The notes beneath the pieces are model-generated. The model ran no database searches. It worked only from the letters and a program-made list of their open reading frames with translations, and was not told where the DNA came from. From contig CM022672.1 of the NCBI GenBank assembly GCA_012295275.1, positions 28,561,972 through 28,625,971 on the forward strand: a DNA stretch of 64,000 bases. Reading direction: 5' to 3'. Shown piece by piece: positions 26,916-38,925 of this stretch (position 1 is its first letter; every line of letters starts with the position of its first letter). Source of the DNA: Chrysomallon squamiferum. Its lineage: Eukaryota > Mollusca > Gastropoda > Neomphalida > Peltospiridae. The translations under genes and the position numbers were made by a program.

Positions 26916-28164
26916 AGCTATAGGGAAGACAGTGGTTTCTAGTAGAGTTATCTTTTCTTCCTATTTAATAATTTTGGGGATGTTCATAAACCTCCGACAT
27001 TCTTCTTAATAGATGCTGACTAAATATAATGATTTATCAAAATAACAAGGTATCGATTATTTTTATACTACTTATAGCTACATCGTTTATTTATTTATTT
27101 ATTTATTTTTTATATTTTTTTTGGGGGGGGCGTTGTTTGTGTGTGTGTGAGTGTGTGTGGTTAGTTTGTTTCTTTGAATTTATTTTTAATTGTTCTTTTT
27201 TAATAGAGAAATAAATACTTTATTCCATAGTTTTAAAATATGAATCGAGGCTGAATTAAAAAATGTATATTTTTCTCTTAAGATTATCAAACATAATGAT
27301 AATAATGATACAAGAGAAAAAAAAACCCGCATGATTTAAGTTAAGTTAAAGGTTAATGATTATAAAAGATGTTTTTATTCTTAGCTATGATTATAATTAT
27401 CTAACATTATCTTTTAAAACTTTTTAAAATCAACTTAATAAACCATATACCAGTTACAGAAAATAAATTAACTTCCTACATTATTTTTTCTTAATATTAT
27501 TTCCACTCATTCAAATGAAAAGCTAAGAAAGTGCACTCATTAAAAAGAAGTTTTATTATGAATATAACTTTGCAAGTCAGTTTAAAGATTTATAAATTTT
27601 CTTTTTATCTTTTCATTTCAAAAATGTTAGTTATTTATTTATAATTTTAACTGTTTCTGTCAGCTTAGAGCCAATTGCTAAAATATTATTTTATTTTATT
27701 GTACCTACATTGATATATTGTTTATTAGTATTATTATCATTATTATTGTTGTTGTTGTTGTTGATTTTGGAATATGCATTTGTGTTCTGCAAAATGGTGG
27801 AAACTGCATTTGTTGTCTGTGGATTTGTGGGATCTACATTTTCCTGTCACTGGAAAATATGTGGTAACATGTTGATAAAATGGTGAAGTCTTGATGGAGC
27901 AACATGTTCCACAAATAAACTTGACCAAACCATCAAATCAGCAAAACTTTGAATCAGTTTCAGTGACACTCAGACAGTTTGATGCTTTAGACCAGTTTTT
28001 GAATCCAATAAGACTCCTTGAACAAACGAGGTGTCTTTTTTAATGATTCCTTTGTAGTAATGAGAGGGTCCAAATATGATGTGGACTCAATACAACATGT
28101 TTGATACCTACACAATCTTCTTTTCTCCATTCTTTTCTCAGAGTGACAAAGATATATACATATA
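26916..28164. other. Intergenic region upstream of WDR91
   Basis: It contains the WDR91 5' flank, a short TTTA/T run with a G run near 27080-27130 and a TTG microsatellite near 27743-27762. Open frames here look like chance or repeat translations. I see no gene. Confidence 0.6.
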
Positions 28165-28191
28165 GTGTGTGTGTGTGTGTGTGTGTCTGTC

Positions 28192-28260
<69 letters not shown>
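28165..28260. repeat. (GT)n array, the longest microsatellite of the window
   Basis: About 95 bases of GT units with a short CTGT interruption near 28187-28198. Confidence 0.97.
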
Positions 28261-28261
<1 letters not shown>

Positions 28262-28404
28262 TGTTACAAATACAATGTGAATCACATAATCAGGAAGGCA
28301 GGAACTTAGATGGTGGTGGCATGTCTAATGGGACATTTTCAGGACTGGCAGTGACAACAGTTATGGACTTCATCTGACTACTATAAAAAGATGCAAAAGG
28401 CTTA

Positions 28405-30589
28405 GGGTTATTCCGTGTCCATGAAAATAACATCTTTTCTGCCATTAACATCTGATTAACTAAATAAAACCTGAATGATCACCATCTCTTTTGATCACCG
28501 AGTGTGACACTGTAGGCTTACATGTATGATCATATGATATCAAACTACTTACCTCATTGCCTTCTCACCAGTTCAGCAGTCACAGAATCATTCAGTAACC
28601 CACTTCCCCCGAATCTTGCAATTCTAGCATCATCCTTTTTACTCAGAGAGTACATCCGTCAAGAAGATGCAATAGCAGGTGTATCAATGACACAGAATAT
28701 GTCCCTTTCACTAATCCAATAAGTGTCTTCTTTGTTTGGCCAGTGAAATAACTTAGAAGGTCTGTGAGTGTGCTTGAAACGAAAGAAGAAATCCTCATAA
28801 TCCTGGACAGATACTAGATCTGGTGGGTCACTCTGCAGGCTCAGCTCGTAGGCATGCATCTTTGATTTAGATAAACTGCTGTGTTCCCTTGACCGTTTTG
28901 GCCACTTGAAACCTCCCTTGTAGTTCCAACTCATGCTTTGCTATGAGGTCTGGTGTGATGTTGAAGAAGTGAATGCCTGCAATATTCTTGATGCAGAAAT
29001 ATGTGATAGCCTCACTGGTCAGGATTGGGTCTGTGTAGGGACACTGCAAACTGGCCATTATCAGCAACCTCTTTACCGTCCCCTCAATTCCATCACAGGC
29101 ACTTTTGCCATGGCTTGTTGAAAAAAGTTCCATTCACTTCCAACCAAAAGTCCTCTTCATGATGGCACAGGTTAACAAAATTGTTCTTATTTTTATATGT
29201 TCCAGGACAGCCATCAGTGAAATAATTAATCTTTTTCACATGAGGAAACTCAGTCTGAAGGTTTGGAATAATAACACTTGAAAAAGCATACACAGTTACA
29301 GATGTGTGCCCCCTAATGTCACTCAATACACAAATGTTATGGTGTTTGAGGGTTCCATCAGCCAATCTGCAGTATGCCATGAAAGGCTGTAAGGTAGCCT
29401 GTTTATTTTCCCAGTGGAAACTCTGAATCTCATCCTGAACAACGTACGAGAAATTTTCTGCAAAATCACCTTGCAGGATTACATCGTCCAGAGGTCTCAT
29501 GGTGGTCTTCAGCTCCTTGATGTACAAACTTTAGGCTTTGGCAGTGAGACTATGACGAGTAAGCTTGACAACTTGACCTGAAAAGTTGTCAATAAAGTCA
29601 GCCATTGACTCGTTATAGTGACTAACTTAGTTCTGTCAGTACTGAGCCACTGAAGGTAACTAACTTTCTTGAGTTCGGAAAGCTCATCACAGTTACTCAT
29701 ACTCTGTACAAATACATTATGCAGTACATCACTTGATGAAGTCTGATTTCAGACTGGGTTGTACTGTAGTTGACTGAAACCTTGTTCAAAACCATTGGCA
29801 AGGTCATGTGACATGATAAAATGACTTAATAGGTTTTATGAAGAAAACAATGCTTACATATCAACATCTGACATTGTGCCAACTTGAAAGCTTCAGATTG
29901 TCAAAGAATTGCAGATAAAGAAAATTCTTTGTCTTAAACTTCTAATTGCCATGTGCTCAATGGGGATTTCACCAGGGGATTTCAAGGAGTTCCTGACATG
30001 ATTGTTAACCCTTTGAGCCTGATCGTGTAGAACATGTCGTGCCATTTGGCATCTTTTCATATCCTTCAGGCATTACCTCAGACATGGGTGGGTTTTAACT
30101 CCAAAGAAGAGTTTTTGGTCTCAGAAAATGTACATTGTATCAATCTTCCATGCAGGTATGCATTTTTAAAATCTATATTATGGCTAAACAAAAAACATTA
30201 CACCCAGGAAACTTTTATATGTTTTAGTTAACATGTGCGAGATTAAATTTCAATAAAGGTCATCTCAAGGCCACATGATCCACAAGTTCAATTTCAGGGT
30301 CCTACCAAAGGTCAAAAGATCAGTGTACCACAAAATTTTCCAAACTCAACAAGTTTGTGAAGATTGGCCCAATAGTTCCTGAGATATGAGGGTTCAAAGG
30401 TTGGTAGTCACATCCATTTTTGTCAAAAATCTCAAAATTCGGGGGGCCACATCTCCCACACCACTGGTCCGATTGGCCTAAAATTTCAGATTTAGTGCTG
30501 TGGGATCTCAGTCAACAAGTATACCAAGTTTCATAAAAATCTATGACGGTCGAGTTTAACCCATTGGGTGATTTAACATAGAATGACCC
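28405..30589 (-). mobile_element. DNA transposon copy 2 (carries decayed transposase, left arm deleted)
   Basis: It begins GGGTTATTCCGTGTC, then jumps straight to sequence matching about position 1238 of copy 1, so roughly 460 bases of that arm are gone. The other end matches the copy 1 arm to the terminal GAATGACCC. The flanks (CTTA and CTCA) no longer show a clean TTAA pair, consistent with age. The coding strand is minus, and about 1 kb of broken transposase is retained. Confidence 0.88.
28659..29830 (-). pseudogene. Decayed transposase, central and C-terminal part
   Basis: Read on the minus strand from about 29700: LKKVSYLQWLSTDRTKL, a frame change, then LQGDFAENFSYVVQDEIQSF, INYFTDGCPGTYKNKNNF with NLCHHEEDF, a second frame change, then STSHGKSACDGI and GTVKRL. 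These blocks recur in a transposase-like family seen in many invertebrate and fish genomes. The Asp of GDFAEN and the Asp of TDGC are plausible first and second catalytic acids of an RNase H-type DDE fold (inference). At least two frameshifts and an in-frame stop upstream (near 29540) make it non-functional. Confidence 0.8.
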
Positions 30590-31731
30590 CTCACAATTAT
30601 TCAAAATAACCTGTAACAGAATCTTTAGTATTTTATAGTTTTCCAGAAAACTGAAATATGTGTGAAACATCTGTGATAAACATTCTTTTTGACATAGTTA
30701 AATTTCATCTCTCTATATTTTATTGCAGGGTTATTCAAGGGTTCAAGATGTCATTATTTTTCTACACATTGTCATTTTCACTTTATGTGTAATTTAGAAC
30801 ATGCTCATTTTCATTCATATCTGGTTAATGTATTGTGTGTAAATAGCTTTGTAAATAATTTCTATATAAACATTATTTATCAATTAACTGATAAACATTA
30901 TTAATCTTTATATATGTAAATAATAAATTCCATGACTGATTGAACTGTAGCTTAGTGGATGGAACATAGCAATATCACAGGCTTGCAAATAAATTTAGCC
31001 CTTATTTTCCCCCATTCCAATCTATGACTCATTTCTTAGTCCTGGTATGTTCAGGATTTCAGAAAATGATTGCTTCATTGATGAGCTCTGAATCACATAC
31101 AAGTATCACTAAAATGAATATGTACACATACTCTCACACACACAAACACATGAACAAGAGAGAGATAAACTAGCAGTGTTAACAGCAAAAGTACTGATAT
31201 TGAGATAATCAGGCAGATATCTAGATTTAAATGAACAAAAATAATAAGAAACTTCATATTTTTTATTCAAATTAATATTTATAAAGCAGAAAATATGTAC
31301 TGGTTGTAAGATGCAATTATATATGGTTAATTTGAGAACAATTAATTTTAAAATAGAAAACAATCTTAAAATACAGAGATTTCATTCTAATATGGTACAT
31401 AATATATAATTTATAAATCATTTTATTAATTCTAATCATAATTTATACATAATTATATTTGAATACAAATAAGGATATTTTTTCTTCTTTTTTTTTTATG
31501 GTTGAGAGAGCAAGATTGTGTTGTTAAGAATAGAGGGGTTTTATTATTTTAATATATTTTTTTATACTAATCAACACTGATTTATAGAATTTTTCTATAC
31601 TTATGCCAGTCTAGCTTATGAACAACACAGCTACATATAAATTATTTTTAATTAGAATGGACATAACAGCTAAAAGAAGATACATAAAAGTTAAATGTTC
31701 AGCCAGAAACATGTAAACTACAGTTAAAATA
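30590..31731. other. Intergenic / 3' UTR of the secreted-protein gene
   Basis: AT-rich, with scattered reverse-strand AATAAA hexamers (for example near 31260 and 31425) that could end the transcript of the gene at 31732. Nothing else recognised. Confidence 0.5.
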
Positions 31732-34700
31732 TCAACCAATAATGAGTCCATGTGGCACACAGGTCAAGAGATTCTGTACCCAGTATTTGTTATTTGGGCA
31801 TGTTTTTAAGAAAGCGTCTCCATATTCATCACATTGTATGTATTTAGTGCGATCTGTTGGATGAGGGAAAAACAGCAAATCACCATTGCTTACTGGATGC
31901 TTACATATATTTTGCAAACTAGAGAAAATACCAAGGATTGGATCTATGACTGTGTCATTGAAAATGCAGGTTAGATCAGCCTGGTCCCATTTCTTGTGAG
32001 GTGGACAACTCTTCACAATTCCATAGTCTGGCCAGTTCGTACAATCGATGTATTTAGTTGGATCTGGCGGATATGGGTGAAAGAACTTCTGATTGGCTAT
32101 ATTTTCTTTTGTGCATGGATCACCTAAAACCTTTGCTGGAGTTGTCTGTGCTGTGTTGGGTGTTTGTGCTGTGATGAATCCTTTGGTGGATGGTGGTACT
32201 GTGCTAGGTGGTTCTCCAGGAATACATAAATTGGTTGGGCTGAAAATGTGATGGGGCGGACACAGAAAGACATAATCAGTTCCGTTGGTAGGACAGTAAA
32301 CAAATTCTGTTGAACTGTGTGGGCTTTGTTTAAAGCTAGCCTGTCCTGGAGTACATGGATTAGGGATTGCATCTGAAATTTACAATAATACCTGTCTTAA
32401 AAAATGTTTTTCACCCTCGTTTAATTTCCAATACTGTCAAATATTCAATAATTAATATTTATATTGTCATCAGTTTTATGGAAAATTGAAATTATATATT
32501 ATCCACATTATCTTGAACAGTGATAAAAATATTATGATACTTACATGGTGGCTGGTGATACTGGAAATGAGTCTTCAGAATATCAAAAAGAGAACATGTT
32601 CGAATAATCCCTTTATCTATGCATGTCACCTGAACATCTGTATGAAAAAATGTAATGATAATTACATCACATATACACATGAAATAAATAAGTAGGAATG
32701 AACAGGATAAGCAATAGCAGAAATAATTAAAATAATATATTAAGATTTTATGTAAAAAAAAAACATTAGTTTGAGAAACATACCTGGATTTATGAATTTT
32801 GGTTGAAAAGTAATTTTAAACTGACTAGTACAACCCCCTATAATGTCAGCTGTGACATTCAAATATAGGGTCTTGTTTTCACGAGTAACAAAAACGACTG
32901 CACCAGTTTGAGGTGAAGCAGACATATGGAAATCACTGAAGGCTTTGCTGGGTGTAGGAGTAAAGAATGATCCATAGATGTTGATCTTTCCATTTGTTGG
33001 TACAATCTGAAAAGAAACATGAAAAAAAAAAAAAAAAATGATATACTGTATCAGAAAAGAAACACATGTGAAATATTCATGGTATAATCTATTTGATACA
33101 AAGTGGCAGAAATTTCATGATTTATGATGACGTCATTGTAAAATTTGACACTGTTCTTGTAATGCACTGACAGCAGTGGAGGTGTTTTCATCACCAAACA
33201 GGGTCACAAGAGGGTGGTGAAATCAATATCTAGTGTAGTCACTGGCTGAAGCAGTCATTACATGATGTCTCGTCAGCATAGTCTGAATGAGAGTCAAAAT
33301 CTGAGCACATGAAATTCTAACCCATTCTTCCTGCAGAGCATATGACAGTTGCAGAAGTCTAAAGCTCCAGATGTTGTTGGAAAAACATTCATTGTGGTGT
33401 CTGTAAGCATGTCATCCCTCAAATCACTGTAGAAGGAAATTTGAAGAAAAAAGTTCCACCCCTGTACATTAATGCACCAGTGAATACATAAATGTTGACG
33501 TTGATGATGCAGGATGGGACCAACATATAGTTTCCTAAACTGTAACCAACATCTACAATTCACCTAACTGGAGGTGGCCTATTGCAGTGTTTGATTCAAC
33601 AGGCTTAATCTTGGAATCTTGTAACTTGTCTATGTCAAAATGGAAATGAGGCAGTTTTTTAAAGAGTATATATATGTATGAGAATTTAAGAATACAAGCT
33701 TTTATTTATCCTTGCAAGAACAGGATGAATTTTGTTTCAGAAATTCATTTATTTTTGTACATTTTGATACTGATACAAATAAATAAAACTGGTGAATAAT
33801 TTTCATTAAAATGTTTTTGGTAAAAGTGTTTTAAAGCATGTGAAATGAAATGCTTTAATGAAATGAATACAACATTTGAGTGAAAATTAGTTTTACCATT
33901 GTTGTTGCTGCTAAGTCACTCGGGATACGAAACAGCTGACTTTGCTGACAGTTGAAGCTGTGGTTTCCTGGGGTTATAATTGTAGGTGCTGGTGTGAAAA
34001 TAAAAATTTGATTACAGTAAAACTTGCTATTATACTCATTTACATGTACATAAGTAAAAATGTTCTACTGCCAACTGATTTGATCAACTAAATTTAAACT
34101 TTTCATTGAAATATGATAAAATATTTTAAACAAAAATGAAAATATATTAAGAATTTATTGCTAATTAAGTTTAAATGTAAACATACCTTTGCACGAAGCT
34201 TGCTGAATTTCATCCCTGAGAGAATTTAGATCATTGTATCCGTGAAGTTTTATTACATGAGTACAGCTGGGTTTTGTGGCTACTCTATTCAGTTCATCAT
34301 CTAATGTTTGGTTACCAACACCAATGGCAAATATCAGGATTCCCTTATGTTTGGCATCATCTGCTGCCTGAACTGTCTTCAGGTGGTCTGTTGATCTGCC
34401 ATCAGTGATGAGTATTATAACTTTTGATGCATCTGGTCTAGAGCCCGCAGATAAAGTGAACACATTTTTGGAGACAAAATCAAGAGCAGTCCCAGTCTGT
34501 GTTGCTCCAGCTGCATAAGGGACATTTGCAATAGCATGTTTTATGTCAGTACTGGTCTGATAGTCCTTTAGGTAAAAGTGAACCTTGAAGTTAGTGCTGA
34601 ATGTAACAAAAGAAATTTGAACTGCATTTGGTCCTATAGAGAAGCCATCAACCAGTTTTGATGCAAAATCTTTAGCTTTCAGGAAATCTGTCATTGATAG

Positions 34701-36053
34701 GCTGGAAGATGTGTCCACTAAGAAAACCAGATCTAGAGATTTCATGCTGCAAGCTAAAAATGTACACTAAATGTGAACATGCTCATTGTACATAACTATA
34801 ATAAGTACAGCATAATTTGTATGTGTGTAGGAGAGACAGATATAGATAGAGAGGCAAACAGAAATTTAGCAAACAAAATACTATTGAATGGTTGTCAAAG
34901 ACTCTACTAATTTAAAGCCAATAATTTTTAACATGCACACATTATAAATATTAGACCATTTGTCTAACATGCTTGGGATTGGAGGTGACCCTGATTTCTT
35001 TTTTTCCAGTTTTCTGGATAAAGGCTTCTTCTAAATAATAGGATATATATACTAATCAAAACACTGGAAGGTGAAAACAGATGTCTGATCAACAGCATGA
35101 AACAAAAATGACACCAGTGACTTTAAACAAATGCACTGATCTACAGACTCCATGTGACTAATCTGTACACTGTTAGGTTTATTAATGCTTTTCTGTAAAT
35201 AAGGAACAATAAATAGTATTTTTTATGTAGTTTACATCATCAGTCTAATTCACCCAGAAACACATTTGATTGTTACTTTTACCGTTAAATCATTTGGATT
35301 AGTATAATAATACACTTTTAAAGCTGGTTTTCTGGAAAATTCTTGTTTTCTTGAAATCAGATAAATGGTCTGGTACTTGTAAATTAAATTACCATTGCGG
35401 AAATGTGAGAGAGTGATGAAAAAATGATGTGCTGCATTCATATCTGAATCGAAGTTCTTGGCATAGTATGCTGACTGCTTTTCTATGATTCGTGGTACTT
35501 GATCTTGTAGAGTAGACATAAATAAGGAAGCAGCAATTCCAGAATAGAGAGGTTTTGTCAGATCAGAAAGAGAAACTGTGTTCCAGTTGATGCCAAAGTG
35601 TGAGCTGATCACAGGAAATAAACTTTGTGTCATTCGGTTGCTTTTAATTTTATTAAGCTGAGTTGCATTTACCTAGGAATTGACAAAAGAGAAACCTTAA
35701 TTGAACTAAAGAGAGAACAAATTAATAAATATATAATATTATTGATTGTATAAGAAACAGATAAGTTATAATAAAATAAAAACAACAGTAATATAAAAAA
35801 AATAGTTATTCACCTGCCAGATGCCACCACTGAAGGCAGTTACACTATTTGGCTTTGTTCCATCAACAGTTTTAACAAATGCTAATCTTCTCAAAAAAAG
35901 TTTGTCTGGTGGAAAGATGCAAGACTCTCTGATGAGATTTACAACAGCTTCAACTACATCAGATCCAGTGGCACCAGGAATTCTTGTCTGATCTGTGTTT
36001 TGACACAGAACAGTCGATGCCAACAATAACAGTAGCCAGATCAACAGTGACAT
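31732..36053 (-). CDS. Secreted lysozyme-like + VWA + triple chitin-binding protein, 755 aa
   Basis: Seven exons: 36053-35814, 35672-35254, 34746-34187, 33988-33897, 33006-32784, 32637-32545, 32372-31732; all phases fit. Residues 1-17 are a signal peptide (MSLLIWLLLLLASTVLC). Residues about 25-215 resemble an invertebrate lysozyme/transglycosylase-like domain (FLRRLAFVKTVDGTKP, SGGIWQVN, KPLYSGIAASLF). Residues 224-405 are a VWA domain with an intact MIDAS start (VDTSSS, D231/S233/S235), a GATQTGTAL loop and ITDGRS. Residues 437-542 are unassigned, beta-rich by eye. The last exon has three peritrophin-type chitin-binding repeats with cysteines at 549/569/580/592, 629/653/665/678 and 699/723/734/747; a Thr/Pro-rich linker (596-623) separates the first two. 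VWA plus chitin-binding is the layout of molluscan shell-matrix proteins such as Pif and BMSP. An extracellular, chitin-associated role is inferred. The exon 2-3 junction is the least certain. Confidence 0.9.
33230..33590 (-). mobile_element. Tc1/mariner transposase remnant in intron
   Basis: On the minus strand, 33380-33245 reads LQQLSYALQEEWVRIS, then LTLIQTMLTRHH and ASDYTRY before a stop. This is the classic C terminus of Tc1-like transposases (usually QALxxEWxxIPQ ... GGHTRY). Upstream, KLYVGPILHHQRQH with LCIHW and a DDMLTDTTM block match more internal parts in other frames. The piece is short, shifted and internally deleted. It lies in the same sense as the host gene, within intron 4 (33007-33896). 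Confidence 0.7.
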
Positions 36054-36108
36054 TGCAACATGCAGCCGGAGATGACAAGAAATGACACCAGTCAGATATG
36101 GTCAGATT

Positions 36109-36116
36109 TTTTTATA
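36109..36116 (-). promoter_or_regulatory. TATA box of the secreted-protein gene
   Basis: TATAAAAA on the minus strand, 56-63 bases upstream of the ATG at 36053. This predicts a start site near 36080 and a 5' UTR of roughly 25-30 bases. The housekeeping genes in the window lack an equivalent. Confidence 0.6.
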
Positions 36117-36876
36117 GAGAGGATTTGCTTTGATTATCCTGGGTGGAGAGTGGGAGTAAATGAACTTATTTATTATCATATATCCAGGGTGTCGCTGTCA
36201 TGTTGTTGCAGGGTGGGATGATGCTAATGTGAGTTTTCAAATATTTTATACTAAAGTAAGATGTCAGTGTTGCTTAGTATCATAGGACTCAAATTTATTC
36301 ATGCCCTTTGTTGTATGTTCAAGATAAACTATTGCCTCTGTGAGTGGAGATTGCATTTAGTGCTTCCCAGGCAATTATCAGTAAAATAAACAGATATAAA
36401 TACTGTTACAGACATTAAAACAAATGAGAAAGTTAAAATATTTTATTTGTGGGGTGTTGTTGTTAAAAATAATAGAAATAATGTTAGTGTTAATATAATG
36501 TACTTGATTATCCTTGTCAACCAACACACAATGTGGATATTTTGCAAACTCTTTTTCATCCAGACTGCCACATCATTATTAAATAATAATTTATGTTAAG
36601 AATATATCTGTACTTTGCTGGCTGTGTGTGTGTTGGAAATATCACTGTTAATATAACAGGATTCTGTGCTGTCAGAATACAAATAATATTTATTATTCAT
36701 TTGTATTTTATTTATTGATGTAAATTACAAATGAAATACATGTTAGTAATAAATTATACAATCAATATAATCTGAAAAGATATTAATTCATAAAGTTTTC
36801 CATTTTTTCAGTGTATATTAAAAAGTATTTTACAGTTTGTTATTGGCTGGTTGTATATATATCAGGTGTAAATTAA

Positions 36877-36945
36877 TACAGGTTAAAAATCTCTTATCCA
36901 AAATGTTTAGGTCTGGTAGTATTTCAGATTTTGGAATTTTCTGTA
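36877..36945. mobile_element. Possible Tigger/pogo-type transposon end
   Basis: Starts TACAGGTTAAAAATCTCTTA and continues TCCAAAATG ... TATTTCAGATTTTGGAATTT. This closely resembles the terminal repeat I remember for Tigger-type elements (CAGGTTGAGCATCCCTTATCC ... CAGATTTTGGA). The opposite end was not located convincingly. Recalled similarity only. Confidence 0.4.
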
Positions 36946-37865
36946 GCATGCACAATGTCCTATAATGTCCTGATTATTGATGTCTCTCTCTCTCTCTCAG
37001 AAGCATAACTGTAGACATTTTAGCTGATGCATTAATGTATTGATCCTTCTACCAGGATTTTCATCCATACTATTTATCACTGAATAATGAAAAAAATAAG
37101 ACAAAAATAAGCAATGCTATGCAACTCATAAGTTTTCACTTGAGGCTTATTTTATATAAATGATTAGGTTTTAGAATTTTGCCATACAGTAACGTAACGA
37201 GCTTTTCATTGAAGTCAGTGAAGTATAATTATTGTTATTTGATACTTAATGCACATAAACATATGCTTTGAAGAGACAGAAGATAAAAGTTTATCATTCT
37301 GGTTTTTGAACCTTGTAAGTAGATAATATGGGTGTAGAGATCATTTTTTTGTTGTGTTTAGTTTTTAAAACCACTTAAGATAATTTGTTTTCATTTTTTT
37401 GAGTTTTGCTTTCAGTATATGCAAACATATGCCCACACATTATGACAAATATATTTTCTAAATGTTAATATTTATTTCTAATTGACATGTTGAGTGCTTT
37501 TTATTTCAATGAATATAATTTTTGTTTTCATTATTAGAAAAGCCAGAATGTTTTTACATGAACGACTGAATTTCAACTGAAGTATTAAAAATATATTTTT
37601 GACCATTTGCTATATAGTGTGTTATTTTTTTAATTTTTTTTTTAACAAAGTATAATTCTTTTCAGTCAGTACAAGAACTGATGATTGGTTAAGCTGTAAT
37701 TTAAAAAAAATAAATAAATAATGTAATATCATTTTATAAAAGATAATATAAAAGTTAACATTGTGACATTCAGTTATTTTATAAAAGTTTCAGTGTACAA
37801 GACCTGTAATCTATTAAGGTTTATCTTTATGCATAGCATATTTCTCACAAAGAGCTGAATATAGA

Positions 37866-37867
<2 letters not shown>

Positions 37868-37903
<36 letters not shown>

Positions 37904-37911
37904 AAATGCCA
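37868..37911 (+). repeat. 44-base poly(A) tract
   Basis: Uninterrupted A run. It could be the tail of a retroposed element, but no flanking duplication or body was recognised. Confidence 0.9.
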
Positions 37912-38614
37912 AAAAAATATATTTAAGTTTGTTAAGAGACACACATTTATTTCCTGTTCAGTTATTGAATTAATAAAGTATTAATAGAAACATCTGAAAC
38001 TGAGTTGTTCATTTTACTGTTCTTGTATATACTTAGTTCAAATCATGTTTAAGTACCAAATTTGAATGGTTAATTTAAATTGTCTTACCTCCATAAAAGA
38101 AGAACCAAAACAAAACAACTATCCTCACCATTATCAAATAATTAGTTATATAATTTTTCTCTCTTCAAATATGAAACCTTAAATTACAATAATACAGAGT
38201 AAAAGAACATTTGTTCCGCCCCCCCAATATATGGTGGAACTAGTATTTTGCATATATTGCCAAATATCCACATTGCTTTAAGTTATAGAATTAGGGTGAA
38301 ATATTCAAACTTGGATAATAACACATTTTCTTCAATATTTTCACACCAGCATATTAACTGTTCTTGGGATTTTGGTAACTGATGTAAGAAATATAAAGTC
38401 AAAAGCTGCAGAACTGATTATATATATAATACTTGCAACAGTCCTTACAATCAGTATTTTAACTTTTCATTAAAAAAAAAATTTTCTTAACTTCCAACAT
38501 ATTTTTTCCCAGGCAAATTGTCCACCTAATAACTCGTTTTGGACTTCTGGGACACCTTGAACACTTGCACCGGAATAGTGTCAGCAAAGTAACAATAATT
38601 TAGATGTCCATATT

Positions 38615-38800
38615 TTATTGAATAGCACTGGGCTGCATTGTAGAGTAATCCTCAGACATAGATGAAGACTGTAGTGTGGGATCAGACTTCAAAGAGGTGG
38701 AGGATGCTTGTTTCAGTCTTACATACCAATTGGCATGAAGATGATCCAAAGGTAATAAAATAAATTTAAAGTGTTCTTTTGATGGAACATTATTAAAGAT
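38615..38800 (-). other. Unassigned exon-like open stretch ending in TAA with overlapping AATAAA
   Basis: The minus strand is open for about 60 codons (contains FKFILLPLDHLHANWYVRLK, then a Ser-rich tail ending SAIQ). The stop is at 38617-38615, and CAATAAAATA overlaps it. Base composition is richer than the surroundings. No acceptable acceptor in matching phase was found and I do not recognise the protein. It could be a terminal exon, a pseudogene piece or chance. Confidence 0.25.
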
Positions 38801-38925
38801 TTAAAATAATACTTATAACATACTGTTTTTCTAATTACTTACATATTATTGCTAGTAACAACTAATAACAGTAATAAAACAAATTCATACAGAAACATGG
38901 ATATTGTTACTTCATGATCTCTCAC

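Noticed and set aside
28040-28377. Long open frames across the GT array on both strands
   Set aside because: They are translations of the (GT)n repeat (poly Thr-His or Val-Cys), not genes.
29093-29527. 144-residue frame as an intact gene
   Set aside because: It is one surviving block of a transposase that continues in other frames on both sides; it is part of the copy 2 pseudogene.
33294-33563. 89-residue frame as an extra exon of the secreted gene
   Set aside because: It is in a frame of the decayed Tc1/mariner remnant, and exons 4 and 5 join in phase without it.
37868-37911. Poly(A) tract as proof of a processed pseudogene or SINE
   Set aside because: No recognisable body, promoter boxes or flanking duplication next to it.
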